DNA of 64,000 nt, from contig CALKKS010000008.1 of the NCBI GenBank assembly GCA_937995345.1, forward strand, positions 124,001-188,000, in the 5' to 3' direction. The stretch comes from an uncultured Collinsella sp. (GTDB lineage: Bacteria; Actinomycetota; Coriobacteriia; Coriobacteriales; Coriobacteriaceae). The notes beneath the pieces are model-generated. The model searched no databases. It was not told where the DNA came from and worked only from the letters and a program-made list of their open reading frames with translations. This document shows, one piece after another, positions 1 through 8,219 of the stretch; positions within the stretch are counted from its first letter, which is position 1; each line of letters starts with the position of its first letter. The position numbers were made by a program, and so were the translations under genes.

Positions 1-2
1 TT

Positions 3-350
3 GCCGCGAAGTTTTTGGAGCTGGGGCTTTCGGACGGCATCCCCCAGCAGCAGGATGCCAAGAGCGGCAACATTGACTACGACACATGGCATCTGAGCCA
101 ATATGCGAGTTACGCTGAGCTTTCCCACGCATTGGAAGCCGGCGACGTCGACGCCATGGCGACCGATGGCGCAATTGCCAAAACCTATCTCGATGGCGAG
201 CGCACCGTCCTGCCCGATTTCGGCATCAACCCACAGCGCTACGCCGTCGCAACGCAGAAGGGCTCTGAGCTTTCACCCAAGATTGCCGTCGAAGTACGCT
301 CAATGCTCAAAGACAAAACAATCGATACGCTCATCCAGAAATGGAACTAA
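3..350 (+). CDS. Solute-binding protein (SBP_bac_3 type), C-terminal fragment
   Basis: This is the 3' end of a gene that begins before the window; the frame is open from base 3 and stops with TAA at 348-350. About 115 residues are visible. They show the C-terminal lobe of a family-3 periplasmic binding protein: a segment with GDVDAMATDGAI (the usual 'G.vDa...D' hinge element), then YAVATQKGSEL, and an amphipathic end finishing in LIQKWN, typical for this fold. Such proteins bind amino acids or similar small ligands outside the membrane. The channel gene downstream starts 12 bases after the stop, with an AAGGAAG ribosome site between them, so the two are probably co-transcribed. No ABC permease or ATPase follows, so the protein may act as a sensor partner, unless transporter genes lie upstream outside the window. 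Confidence 0.8.
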   Translation, partial: AAKFLELGLSDGIPQQQDAKSGNIDYDTWHLSQYASYAELSHALEAGDVDAMATDGAIAKTYLDGERTVLPDFGINPQRYAVATQKGSELSPKIAVEVRSMLKDKTIDTLIQKWN

Positions 351-362
351 GGAAGTCCACCC

Positions 363-3300
363 ATGTCCAAGCGACTAAAACAAAAGTCCGTGGCGCTTGC
401 CATTGCCGTAGCCGTCTGCACGCTAGCGATGGGACTCCTACTCGCCTCGATGCAAACGCGTCTATCGCAAGAGGAATACGCTTTGGAATTCGATCGTGTT
501 GCCGCTGAACTCCCCGATCTCGTTAAAACGGCCCGGTCGGAAACGAAAGACAACACCCAAACATTTGATGACCTGTATCGCACGCGTGCCGCAAGCATCG
601 CATTTATGGCGGCCAACGATGCCGGTTATGAAGCGACCGATGCCAAAATGGCCGAGTTCAAGGACCTGCTCAAGGTCGATAACGTTCTCATTACCCGACG
701 TGACGGTTCCATCATCGCCAAAGCGGCTGACACCAAAGCCGATTTTAGCCGCGCCCGCTTCAACCAGCTACGTCAGTGCTTCGAGACCGGCAAGCCCTCC
801 GATCCAGTTGAGGTCGATCTTCCCGATCAAGACTGGGTCATGCGATACTATGCCGCCAAAATCGATGACGACACCATGGTCATCGTAGAGCAAAATCCCC
901 AAGAGCTGCACGCCCTTGTCAAGGACACCGGCTCGACCGAGAGCATGCTCAAGAACATCTCGCTCGGCAGCCACGGATATGTCCTTGCCGTATCGGCAAA
1001 AACGCACCTGATCACCTACCATCCCGATCAGAGCATGATAGGTACCGATGCGCTCGACAACGGCATCGACATTGGCAATCTTGAGGACGGCAAGACATTC
1101 ATCACTTCCGTCAAAAACACAAGCCTGTATTGTCGCGTCAAGTTGGTCGATGACACCTATTACGTTCTCGCCATTCCCGAAAGCGATACCGCCTCCGCGC
1201 GCAACATCACCGTGGGCGTCATCCTCTTTGCCTTCATCGCAATCGTCGCCGCCGTGGCACTCTATGACCTGTTTGTCCTAGCGGACGACGAGCATGACGA
1301 CCACGACCATCACGAATACGTCAAGATCGGTCGCGACCTTCGGTTTAACCCCTCCGTGGGCAGGCGCGCAACAGCCTTGTCCATTGCGGGACTCGTCTTA
1401 CTTTTGGCAGTAACCTTCTATATGCAAACGCTCTTTGCCCTTTCGAGCCAGGCAACGGTCAATCGGGAGCGCTTAGAGCAGATTGATCAAACGCTCAAAA
1501 ATAATGCGCTGCGCGAGGATGAACTTACGAGGCAATATAGCGAACACTATGCCACTGCCTGCCACATTATCGCCTACATCGTTGAGCACAATCCAGAGCT
1601 CGCCACGCGAGCCGACCTGCACAGCATGGCAAAAACGCTCAACATCGAGTCAATTTATCTCTACGACGGCGACGGCAATATGACGATCTCGAGCACGTCG
1701 CAGCGATCCTACAGCCTTTCGACCAAGTACGGTGACTCCTCCTACGAGTTCCGCTCGCTTTTGGGCGGCAAGGATGAATATATACAGCCCCTCTCTATCA
1801 ACAGAACCACTGGCGAGACATATCAGTACATCGGAGCCGCACTCTACGATCAGGATGGCATTGCAGACGGAATCGTGCAGATTGCCGTACGTCCCATGCG
1901 CCTAGAAGAAATGCTCAAGAGCACCAAGATCGACGCGGTGCTCGATGGCATCAAGGCGGGCGCCGGAGGCTTCGCCTTTGCAATCGAGAAAAAAGACAGT
2001 ACCGTCGCATATCATCCCAACGACCTTCTTTTGGGGAAAAAGGCATCCGAAATTGGACTGACTGATGAGCAGCTTGCAGACGGCTTTAGCGACTTCGTCT
2101 GCATCGACAACCAAAAACTCTACGCCTCCTGCTTGGAGACTGGCGACTATTACGTTTACGTCGCGGCACCCGAAGACTCCTTTATGCACCAGCGCGTTCC
2201 GCTCACAATCGCAACCGGAGTTATCGCCGCCATTTGCTTTGCCCTTATCTACCCATTGCTGACACTCGACACCATAAAAGTCGAAGAAAAGCGTTCGAAG
2301 CGCGAAGACGATTTCGCGACAAGACGGCACAACATCACCGTCACGACGTCCGATGGTCGTGTCAAACACAGCGAAAGCGCCATTGGCCGATGGCTCAACA
2401 TCTCCTTTAAATGGGAGGACAAAACCCCCGAGCAAAAACTCGGCACAGTCCTTAGATGGTTTACCGGCATCGCGGTGTTTGTCGTCTTTTTGGCCGTCTT
2501 GCTTAAAGACGCTCTGTTTGGCCCGAATTCGGTATTTACCTACATCCTAGGTAACGACTGGCAGCACGGTCTCAACATATTCGCGCTCACCGCTTCAATC
2601 ATGTACGCCTGCGTGGCTCTCACAGTGTGCGCTATCGCGCAGGCGCTTCTTCGCATGTTGTCCAACGTGCTTGGAGCGCGCGGCGAGACGATATGTCGAC
2701 TTCTCTCGAGCCTGACAAAATACGGGACTCTCATCGCTATGCTCTATTGGTGCCTCGGTGTTTTGGGTGTCGATACCGCAACGCTTTTAGCCTCGGCAGG
2801 CATCATCACGCTCGCCGTCTCCTTTGGAGCCAAAGACCTCATCACGGATATCTTATGCGGGCTCTTTATTATCTTTGAAGGCGAGTTCCGCGTTGGAGAC
2901 GTCATCTCGGTTGGCGGCAATACCGGCACCGTTATGGAGATTGGCGTGCGAACCACAAAGATCAATGACGGCAACGGCAATGTTCTGCTCCTACGCAACA
3001 GCTCGATTTCGAATGTCACCAACATGACAAAACTTAATTCTTACGCCAGCATAGATGTCACCATCCCGGTGGGAGAATCTCTACCCTATGTTGAAAATGT
3101 GCTTAAAGACGAGCTCAAAAGCGTGCATGACCGCGTTCCCGCCATTATCGATGGACCCTTCTACAAGGGCGTGGTCGACCTTAGCAGCACTGCTATGACC
3201 ATTCGCGTTGTCGCCACCTGCAAGGAGACCGATCGCGGCAGCGTCATGCGTTCTTTGCGCCGTGAGGTAAAGCTCATGCTTTCCCGCCGCGACATCGCCC

Positions 3301-3446
3301 CCTATCAACTCGTTTTCGATCATTGCGATGCCGACGAGTCCGCTCCGAGGGCAGCGACCGCCGAAGAACTCGCCGAAGCGGACGAGTTTAGCGAAGAACA
3401 GAAACTCGCCTCGCAAGACCTGGGTAACGAACCTACCAATCAGTAA
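363..3446 (+). CDS. MscS-family channel with two extracytoplasmic Cache-like sensor regions
   Basis: A 1027-residue membrane protein. The C-terminal third is an MscS channel: LLASAGIITLAVSFGAKD near residue 808 (pore helix and the start of the beta domain), then GGNTGTVMEIGVRTT near 849 and the LRNSSISNVTN segment that is typical of MscS beta domains. The N-terminal two thirds are not channel-like. A first helix (about 11-30) is followed by about 250 residues resembling a double Cache domain (VDNVLITRRDGSIIAKA; SHGYVLAVSAKTHLITYHP), a helix near 283-305, an acidic/His-rich cytoplasmic stretch DDEHDDHDHHE near 307-317, a helix near 337-358, a second Cache-like region (about 365-625, with GAGGFAFAIEKKDSTVAYHP), then several further helices before the pore. 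E. coli MscS has 286 residues, so the extra sensor mass is exceptional. Gating by an extracellular ligand is inference. It is probably co-transcribed with the binding-protein gene upstream. Confidence 0.85.
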   Translation: MSKRLKQKSVALAIAVAVCTLAMGLLLASMQTRLSQEEYALEFDRVAAELPDLVKTARSETKDNTQTFDDLYRTRAASIAFMAANDAGYEATDAKMAEFKDLLKVDNVLITRRDGSIIAKAADTKADFSRARFNQLRQCFETGKPSDPVEVDLPDQDWVMRYYAAKIDDDTMVIVEQNPQELHALVKDTGSTESMLKNISLGSHGYVLAVSAKTHLITYHPDQSMIGTDALDNGIDIGNLEDGKTFITSVKNTSLYCRVKLVDDTYYVLAIPESDTASARNITVGVILFAFIAIVAAVALYDLFVLADDEHDDHDHHEYVKIGRDLRFNPSVGRRATALSIAGLVLLLAVTFYMQTLFALSSQATVNRERLEQIDQTLKNNALREDELTRQYSEHYATACHIIAYIVEHNPELATRADLHSMAKTLNIESIYLYDGDGNMTISSTSQRSYSLSTKYGDSSYEFRSLLGGKDEYIQPLSINRTTGETYQYIGAALYDQDGIADGIVQIAVRPMRLEEMLKSTKIDAVLDGIKAGAGGFAFAIEKKDSTVAYHPNDLLLGKKASEIGLTDEQLADGFSDFVCIDNQKLYASCLETGDYYVYVAAPEDSFMHQRVPLTIATGVIAAICFALIYPLLTLDTIKVEEKRSKREDDFATRRHNITVTTSDGRVKHSESAIGRWLNISFKWEDKTPEQKLGTVLRWFTGIAVFVVFLAVLLKDALFGPNSVFTYILGNDWQHGLNIFALTASIMYACVALTVCAIAQALLRMLSNVLGARGETICRLLSSLTKYGTLIAMLYWCLGVLGVDTATLLASAGIITLAVSFGAKDLITDILCGLFIIFEGEFRVGDVISVGGNTGTVMEIGVRTTKINDGNGNVLLLRNSSISNVTNMTKLNSYASIDVTIPVGESLPYVENVLKDELKSVHDRVPAIIDGPFYKGVVDLSSTAMTIRVVATCKETDRGSVMRSLRREVKLMLSRRDIAPYQLVFDHCDADESAPRAATAEELAEADEFSEEQKLASQDLGNEPTNQ

Positions 3447-3449
3447 TTC

Positions 3450-3480
3450 ATGGCACCGAGCAACACCCGCACGGTGCCAT
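3450..3480 (+). terminator. Short hairpin after the channel gene
   Basis: A perfect 9-bp stem (ATGGCACCG at 3450-3458 and its complement at 3472-3480) with a 13-base loop directly follows the stop of the channel gene. No clear T tract follows, so termination may be weak or partial. The hairpin sits just upstream of the next gene's ribosome site and could instead influence its translation. Confidence 0.4.
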
Positions 3481-3506
3481 TAAGGCTCAAGGGAAAGGAA
3501 CTGAAC

Positions 3507-3905
3507 ATGAGCAACAACCGTAAAGTCCTAAAGGTCATGTCCATCATCTATCTATTGGGAGGTATTTTTAGCATCGCCGCGGGCGCGTTGGCACTCACTG
3601 CGGCTTCGGGCGACGCCAGCGGCGATCTCTCGGTTTACAGCGTTGTCGTCATCGTGATGGGCATCGTCGAAATCATCGCTGCCGTATTGGGCATCCGCGC
3701 CTCAAATAACCCCAGCAAGATTGGTGTCGTTTGGGTCTGGGCTATCGTTTGCCTGGTATGCGCCGTTGTGAGCCTGCTGCTTTCCGAGCCTTTCTTGGGC
3801 GGAGTCGGCACCAGCGCCACCGATGTCACCGCCGTGGTCGTAAGTGCCGTGTACTTCGTTTTCGCCAACCGCGTTAAAAAGGAAAGCCAGGAGCGCCTGA
3901 GCTAG
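3507..3905 (+). CDS. Small four-helix membrane protein, paralogue A
   Basis: A 132-residue protein with four predicted membrane helices (about 9-31, 43-65, 73-91 and 101-120) and a basic C-terminus (NRVKKESQERLS). The start chosen is the ATG at 3507 (MSNNRKVLK), which has GGAAAGGAAC just upstream; an ATG at 3450 lies inside a hairpin and lacks a ribosome site. I do not recognise a named family. The gene at 5226-5630 is a clear paralogue with the same layout: GIRA.NNP..GVVW.W near the third helix, and a shared NRVKKE C-terminal stretch. A LysR gene on the other strand lies between the two copies. Function unknown; a membrane stress or accessory protein is possible but unsupported. Confidence 0.75.
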   Translation: MSNNRKVLKVMSIIYLLGGIFSIAAGALALTAASGDASGDLSVYSVVVIVMGIVEIIAAVLGIRASNNPSKIGVVWVWAIVCLVCAVVSLLLSEPFLGGVGTSATDVTAVVVSAVYFVFANRVKKESQERLS

Positions 3906-3941
3906 GGTATCTGACCTGCCTGCACAAAGCGCCGTATATGA

Positions 3942-3987
3942 AAGCCGCCCTCCGTTTCTCGAGTAGACAAGAAACGGAGGGCGGCTT
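3942..3987. terminator. Bidirectional intrinsic terminator
   Basis: A perfect 17-bp GC-rich stem (3942-3958 with 3971-3987) closes a 12-base loop, with A residues before and T residues at the end of the stem. It lies between the convergent paralogue A gene (plus) and the LysR gene (minus), so it probably serves both. Confidence 0.85.
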
Positions 3988-4093
3988 GCTGTGAATAGTC
4001 TTTGCATTCATTCGATTGCCACGGCACGGCACAATCGACAGCATAATGCCAGACACGACCGGGCCGACAGCGGCAAGCGCGTCAACGAATGTG

Positions 4094-5032
4094 CTAGTGA
4101 GCAGAAGACCCGTTGGCACTGCCCACCATACGAATCAAGTAGTTCTCTACGACGTGATAAGCTTGGGGCTTTTCATCTTTAAGGGAAACTAAGCACACCG
4201 GAACCGTCAGAGCCCCTTCACCCACAATGGGAACAATCTCAAACCCACTAGCGACCTGACCGGGAACGGGAAGAATGGCATTTAAGAAATAGCCGCGCTC
4301 GGCCGTCAAAAACGCCCCAACTTGAGCGGGGCTATCGATAACGCGCGTCTCACCGAGGACACCGCAGTTTTTGTACTGCCAAAAAATCGAGTTGTTAAAG
4401 CTATCGAACGCAGTCGACTGTCCCACCGGATAGGAGCTAAGATCAGCCACAGTCACAAAGGGCATCTTGCCGAGTGGATGGTCGGCGGCGACGAAAATAC
4501 CCGTGGGCAGGGTTCCCAGCTGTTCGCAGTCATCATTGGTATTGTCATATGTACCCACCGTAAGCAAGGCATCGAGGCCGCCCTGCTCGAGCTCCTGCTG
4601 GGCAACTCCGGGATGCACAGTGCAAAACTTCACCCGCACGCGCACACCACGCATGATAAGCGCAGATAGCCCCTTATATAGCTTATCCTCGTTATCGAGT
4701 GCGGGAGCGCACAGGCCAATCGAGAGCTCCGGCATCGCTTGCGGACCAGAGGCCGACGAGACGGTCAGGTCGCATCCAGACGGGTCAAAGTTTTCAACCT
4801 CGCGATATGCTTCGACGGCGGGGCGAGCCTTGGCATAAAAGCTGCGACCGGCCCGAGTCGGCCTGACGCCGCTACTTCCACGCTCAAAAAACTGAACGTT
4901 AAAAAACTGCTCGAGCTCGCTAATTGACTTGGAAATGGCCTGAACGGTCACGTTGCGGTGGTGCGCCGCAGCAGTAAAACTCTTCGTCTCGAATACGGCG
5001 ACAAAATAGCCGACCTGCTTGATATTCACCAT
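4094..5032 (-). CDS. LysR-family transcriptional regulator
   Basis: A 312-residue LysR-type regulator. The N-terminus carries the winged helix-turn-helix (VGYFVAVFETKSFTAAAHHRNVT, then QAISKSISELEQFFNVQFFERG), ending in the typical RPTRAGRSFY linker. The remainder is a two-lobed effector domain containing LLTVGTYDNTND and a GIFVAADHPLG element. It is divergent from the membrane-protein gene at 5226 and convergent with its paralogue at 3507, so these two genes are its most likely targets, which is inference from position. The ATG at 5032 begins MVNIKQVGYF, the usual short lead before the HTH. The effector cannot be read from the sequence. Confidence 0.88.
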   Translation of the reverse strand: MVNIKQVGYFVAVFETKSFTAAAHHRNVTVQAISKSISELEQFFNVQFFERGSSGVRPTRAGRSFYAKARPAVEAYREVENFDPSGCDLTVSSASGPQAMPELSIGLCAPALDNEDKLYKGLSALIMRGVRVRVKFCTVHPGVAQQELEQGGLDALLTVGTYDNTNDDCEQLGTLPTGIFVAADHPLGKMPFVTVADLSSYPVGQSTAFDSFNNSIFWQYKNCGVLGETRVIDSPAQVGAFLTAERGYFLNAILPVPGQVASGFEIVPIVGEGALTVPVCLVSLKDEKPQAYHVVENYLIRMVGSANGSSAH

Positions 5033-5225
5033 TCGCCCCTAAAAAATGCACAGTTTAATCCAGTTAAGCAAAAACCTAGCACAGCGCAAGTGCCATCCCC
5101 GTCAAGAGCGGAGCGTTCAACTATTGGATGAACGTACTCAGCACCTTGTTGAATTACAATATGCTTCGCGACATGCGTCATGCGTGCGCATCAAATACGT
5201 CATGTCCACTTCGAAAGGACCAGCC

Positions 5226-5630
5226 ATGAGCAACGCCTGTAAATTACTCAAAATCCTATCGTTCCTCTTCTTTGTCGTCGGCATTCTAAGCGCAGGCATG
5301 GGTGCTACAGCGCTCTTTGCAGGCAGCGCGGCAGGCGATATCACGAGTGCCATGATCGTTTCTTGCGTCGTCGTCATCGTATTGGGCGTCATCGAAATTG
5401 TGACCGCTGTCTTTGGCATCCGCGCGGCAAATAATCCCGCCAAGGCTGGCGTTGTCTGGATCTGGTCCATCGTCTGCCTAGCATGTTCGGTCATCAGCCT
5501 GCTCCTCTCCCTGCCCCTCTTGGGTGGGACCGGCTCAAGCATCCCCGATTTTACCGGCCTGATTGTCAGCATTATCTACTTTGTACTCGCCAACCGCGTC
5601 AAGAAAGAGGGCATGGACCGTTTGAGCTAA
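5226..5630 (+). CDS. Small four-helix membrane protein, paralogue B
   Basis: A 134-residue membrane protein, paralogous to the product of 3507-3905: same four-helix pattern, the same GIRAANNPAKAGVVW segment and a near-identical tail (NRVKKEGMDRLS). The ATG at 5226 is preceded by GAAAGGACC; the reading frame extends upstream to 5046, but those residues are hydrophilic and have no counterpart in the paralogue, so the shorter start is preferred. The gene is divergent from the LysR gene (about 190 bases between starts). Function unknown. The pair looks like an old duplication, since identity is concentrated in helices 2-3 and the tail. Confidence 0.75.
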   Translation: MSNACKLLKILSFLFFVVGILSAGMGATALFAGSAAGDITSAMIVSCVVVIVLGVIEIVTAVFGIRAANNPAKAGVVWIWSIVCLACSVISLLLSLPLLGGTGSSIPDFTGLIVSIIYFVLANRVKKEGMDRLS

Positions 5631-5678
5631 GCCGCATCCGTGTCAATCGCTCAGCGACTCTGATATATACGCCAATAA

Positions 5679-5714
5679 AAAGGGCCGATCGCGCAGCAAC
5701 GCGGTCGGCCCTTT
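5679..5714. terminator. Intrinsic terminator after paralogue B
   Basis: A 14-bp stem (AAAGGGCCGATCGC at 5679-5692 against 5701-5714, with one G-T wobble) with an 8-base loop, A-rich before and T-rich after. It lies about 50 bases past the stop of the paralogue B gene and about 55 bases before the end of the convergent rlmA gene. Confidence 0.8.
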
Positions 5715-5730
5715 ACGTTTACCCAGATAA

Positions 5731-5767
5731 AACCTGCCAAAATAAACCTGTCCCTTTTTGGTAGGTT
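5731..5767. repeat. Short imperfect palindrome at the rlmA 3' end
   Basis: AACCTGCCAAAA at 5731-5742 pairs imperfectly with TTTTTGGTAGGTT at 5755-5767. The loop contains CCTGTCCC, a core shared with the dispersed GGGAC-type palindromes elsewhere in this window. It ends one base before the rlmA stop codon (complement of 5769-5771). Confidence 0.5.
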
Positions 5768-5768
5768 G

Positions 5769-6584
5769 TTAACTGTGGCGGTACTCGGCGATGATGAAGT
5801 CGATGTCGGTCTGAAGGGTGTCCAAATTTGCCAGGCGCTCTTTGTCGGCGGGGTGCGTGCGGTAGTAGTACGGCGTCATCTGGAACACCGCCTCGATGTC
5901 GGCCTGGGTCTGGAGCGTAATGTTCGCAGACACCCGCTGCGTTGAGGCCAACTCGAGTTCGGTGGTCTTCGGCAGCTTCTCGTCATTGAGATATGGCGTG
6001 TCGTAGAGTACCTCTTTGAGGCCAAACAGATGCCGAGCACCCGGCACCACGGTGTAGAGCGAACCCTCTGGTGCCAGCACGCGGGCGAACTCGCGCTCGT
6101 TAAAGGGAGCAAAGAGCTCGGTCACCATGTCGAAGGCGCCATCTGCCACGGGAATGTCCTTCATGTTGGCAACGAAGTAAGTCGCGCCGCCTCGTTTGGC
6201 AGCCAGGCGCACCATTTCCTTGCCCAGGTCAAACCCGTAGGCATCAACGTTCGGCACCGAGCCCATGGCACTTGTGTAGTAGCCCTCGCCACAGCAGATG
6301 TCGAGCAGGGTCAGCGGCCTGTTCGCAGACATCGCGTGCCCAGCCGCTCGTTCACGCACGAGCTCGACCATCGCATCGCGCAACGGCGCATAGTAGTCGC
6401 GGTTCAGAAAGTCACGACGGCTGCGCGCCTGCGACTTGGGGTCGCCCATAGAGTCGCCGCTCTTGGACGAGCGCAACAGGTACAGGTAGCCCTCGCGTGC
6501 ACGATCGAACCGATGTCCGCTCGTACATACAGCCCCACGCCCATCGTCCACCAACGGCTCATGGCAAACGGGACACAACAACAT
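5769..6584 (-). CDS. rlmA: RlmA-type 23S rRNA (guanine-N1) methyltransferase
   Basis: A 271-residue protein with the RlmA layout. The N-terminal zinc site is visible as C4-P-V-C7, C20 and H24 (CPVCHEPL, VCTSGHRFD). The GDSMGDPKSQARSRRDFL segment, typical of this family, follows. The Rossmann methyltransferase core starts near residue 93 with LLDICCGEGYYTSAM, the SAM-binding loop. RlmA enzymes methylate G745 or G748 of 23S rRNA in the peptide exit tunnel; Gram-positive members (TlrB/RlmA-II) modify G748 and can affect macrolide response. Which base is modified here cannot be decided by eye. The ATG at 6584 has AAGGAG upstream. It is a single gene, convergent with the preceding membrane-protein gene. 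Confidence 0.85.
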   Translation of the reverse strand: MLLCPVCHEPLVDDGRGAVCTSGHRFDRAREGYLYLLRSSKSGDSMGDPKSQARSRRDFLNRDYYAPLRDAMVELVRERAAGHAMSANRPLTLLDICCGEGYYTSAMGSVPNVDAYGFDLGKEMVRLAAKRGGATYFVANMKDIPVADGAFDMVTELFAPFNEREFARVLAPEGSLYTVVPGARHLFGLKEVLYDTPYLNDEKLPKTTELELASTQRVSANITLQTQADIEAVFQMTPYYYRTHPADKERLANLDTLQTDIDFIIAEYRHS

Positions 6585-6640
6585 GGCAACTCCTTAGGGC
6601 GGACAACACAGCGCCCACCATTGTCTCACGCCTCCCCCAC

Positions 6641-6698
6641 CTAGTCATTGGGGACGTTCTTAAACGACTAGTCAAACAAGAACGTCCCCAATGACTAG
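6641..6698. repeat. Long palindrome of the GGGGACGTTCTT family
   Basis: A perfect 21-bp inverted repeat: arm 6641-6661 (begins CTAGTCATTGGGGACG) and arm 6678-6698, around a 16-base loop that itself contains GACTAGTC. The same GGGGACGTTCTT core occurs near 42980 and, as direct repeats, near 40690. It lies between the divergent rlmA and MATE genes. It resembles REP-type elements mobilised by RAYT transposases, but no such transposase is in the window. Confidence 0.75.
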
Positions 6699-6809
6699 TC
6701 TATGTGCTGACAGAAAAGAAACGTTCCCCCCAAGTACCGGCTGATCGCATTAGGAGTATCATCGTCTGCGCAAATTAGCATTGAAGCGCATATAAGAGAT
6801 TGAGAGCGT

Positions 6810-8192
6810 ATGGCTGATACCGCATCTAAGCACATTGACATGACGACCGGCTCGCTGTGGCGCAACATTCCCCTGTTCGCCTTTCCCGTTGCCGCGACGA
6901 GCATCCTCGAGCAACTGTCGAACCTCATCGCCACAGTCATTATCGGCAACTTCTCGGGCGACCAGGGAACCCTGGCCATGGCGGCGGTCGGCTCCAACGT
7001 TCCGCTTACCAGTTTGATGATCAACCTGTTCATCGGCCTGTCGCTTGGCTCCAACGTGGTTATCGCCAACGCTATCGGCCGCAACGACCAGAACATGGTC
7101 AAGCGCGCCGTCCACACCTCGATCCTTATGGCACTCGTGGGCTTTGTCGTCATCGCACTGGGCGAGGTCTTCGCCGAGCCCATGCTCGCCGCGCTCAACG
7201 TTCCCGCCGAAACCATGCCGCTCGCATCGCTCTACCTGCGCGTCTTTTTACTGAGCATGCCCTCGATCTTGCTCTACAACTTCGAAGCCGCCATCTTCCG
7301 CTCCGTCGGCATCACCCGCATGCCGCTCCAAGCACTCGCCGTGTCCACCGTCCTCAATATTGGCTTGGACCTCATCTTTGTCCCCGTGCTCCACTGGGGC
7401 GTCGCGGGCGTCGCCATCGCCACCGCCATCGCCTACACCGTCAGCGCCGCCACGCTCTTTATCCGCCTGCTCAAGACCGACTCCGTCGTCCGCGTCACCC
7501 CACGCGACTTAGGCTTAGACCCCGTCGCCCTCAAGCGCATCGTCAAGATCGGCCTGCCCGCCGGCATCCAAAGCGCCGTCTTTGCCGTCGCCAACATCAT
7601 CATCCAGTCCGCCATCAACAGCTTGGGCACCGAGGTCATGGCGGCATCGAGCGCTGCCATGAGCTTGGAGTACGTGTGCTACAACCTGCTCAACAGCTTT
7701 AGCCAGGCTTGCACCACCTTTGTGGGGCAAAACCACGGCGCGCGCCAGATCGGGCGCTGCACTAAGACGCTCAAGGTCTGCCTGGTCGAAGGCGGCATTG
7801 TCGCGCTCACCACCATCGTCATCATCGTCGGCTTGGGACGCGAGATCCTAGCGCTGTTCAACAGCGATCCCAACATCGTCTCGATCGGCTATATCCGCGT
7901 GTGCTCGATCTTCCCGGCATACGCCTTTAGCATGTTCTACGAAAACATGTCCGGTTACCTACGCGGCTTTGGCATCTCGCTTATGCCCGCCCTCATCACC
8001 ATGATCTGCGTCTGCGGCATTCGCTTCTACTGGGTGTTCTGCGTCTTCCCGCACTTCCGCACGTTCGCGAACATCATGATGGTCTACCCCATCAGCCTGG
8101 GCACCACGGCGTTCTTTATGGTCGTGGCGGTACTACTCTGCCACCCGGCACGCACCTATCGCGCCGCCCAAGTCAAAGCGACAGCCCGCTAA
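6810..8192 (+). CDS. MATE-family multidrug/metabolite exporter
   Basis: A 460-residue integral membrane protein with about 12 helices in two homologous halves, the MATE (MatE) pattern. Recognisable elements are NIPLFAFPVAATSILEQLSN in the first helix, TLAMAAVGSNVPLTSL in the second, and GLPAGIQSAVFAVANIIIQ opening the second half, which mirrors the first. MATE proteins export cationic drugs or metabolites in exchange for Na+ or H+; the substrate is not readable here. ATG at 6810 (MADTASKHIDMTTGSLWRN). The gene stands alone, with a divergent palindrome upstream and a convergent LysR gene 27 bases downstream. Confidence 0.88.
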   Translation: MADTASKHIDMTTGSLWRNIPLFAFPVAATSILEQLSNLIATVIIGNFSGDQGTLAMAAVGSNVPLTSLMINLFIGLSLGSNVVIANAIGRNDQNMVKRAVHTSILMALVGFVVIALGEVFAEPMLAALNVPAETMPLASLYLRVFLLSMPSILLYNFEAAIFRSVGITRMPLQALAVSTVLNIGLDLIFVPVLHWGVAGVAIATAIAYTVSAATLFIRLLKTDSVVRVTPRDLGLDPVALKRIVKIGLPAGIQSAVFAVANIIIQSAINSLGTEVMAASSAAMSLEYVCYNLLNSFSQACTTFVGQNHGARQIGRCTKTLKVCLVEGGIVALTTIVIIVGLGREILALFNSDPNIVSIGYIRVCSIFPAYAFSMFYENMSGYLRGFGISLMPALITMICVCGIRFYWVFCVFPHFRTFANIMMVYPISLGTTAFFMVVAVLLCHPARTYRAAQVKATAR

Positions 8193-8219
8193 ACACCGCG
8201 TTCAACGTCACGCCAGTCA

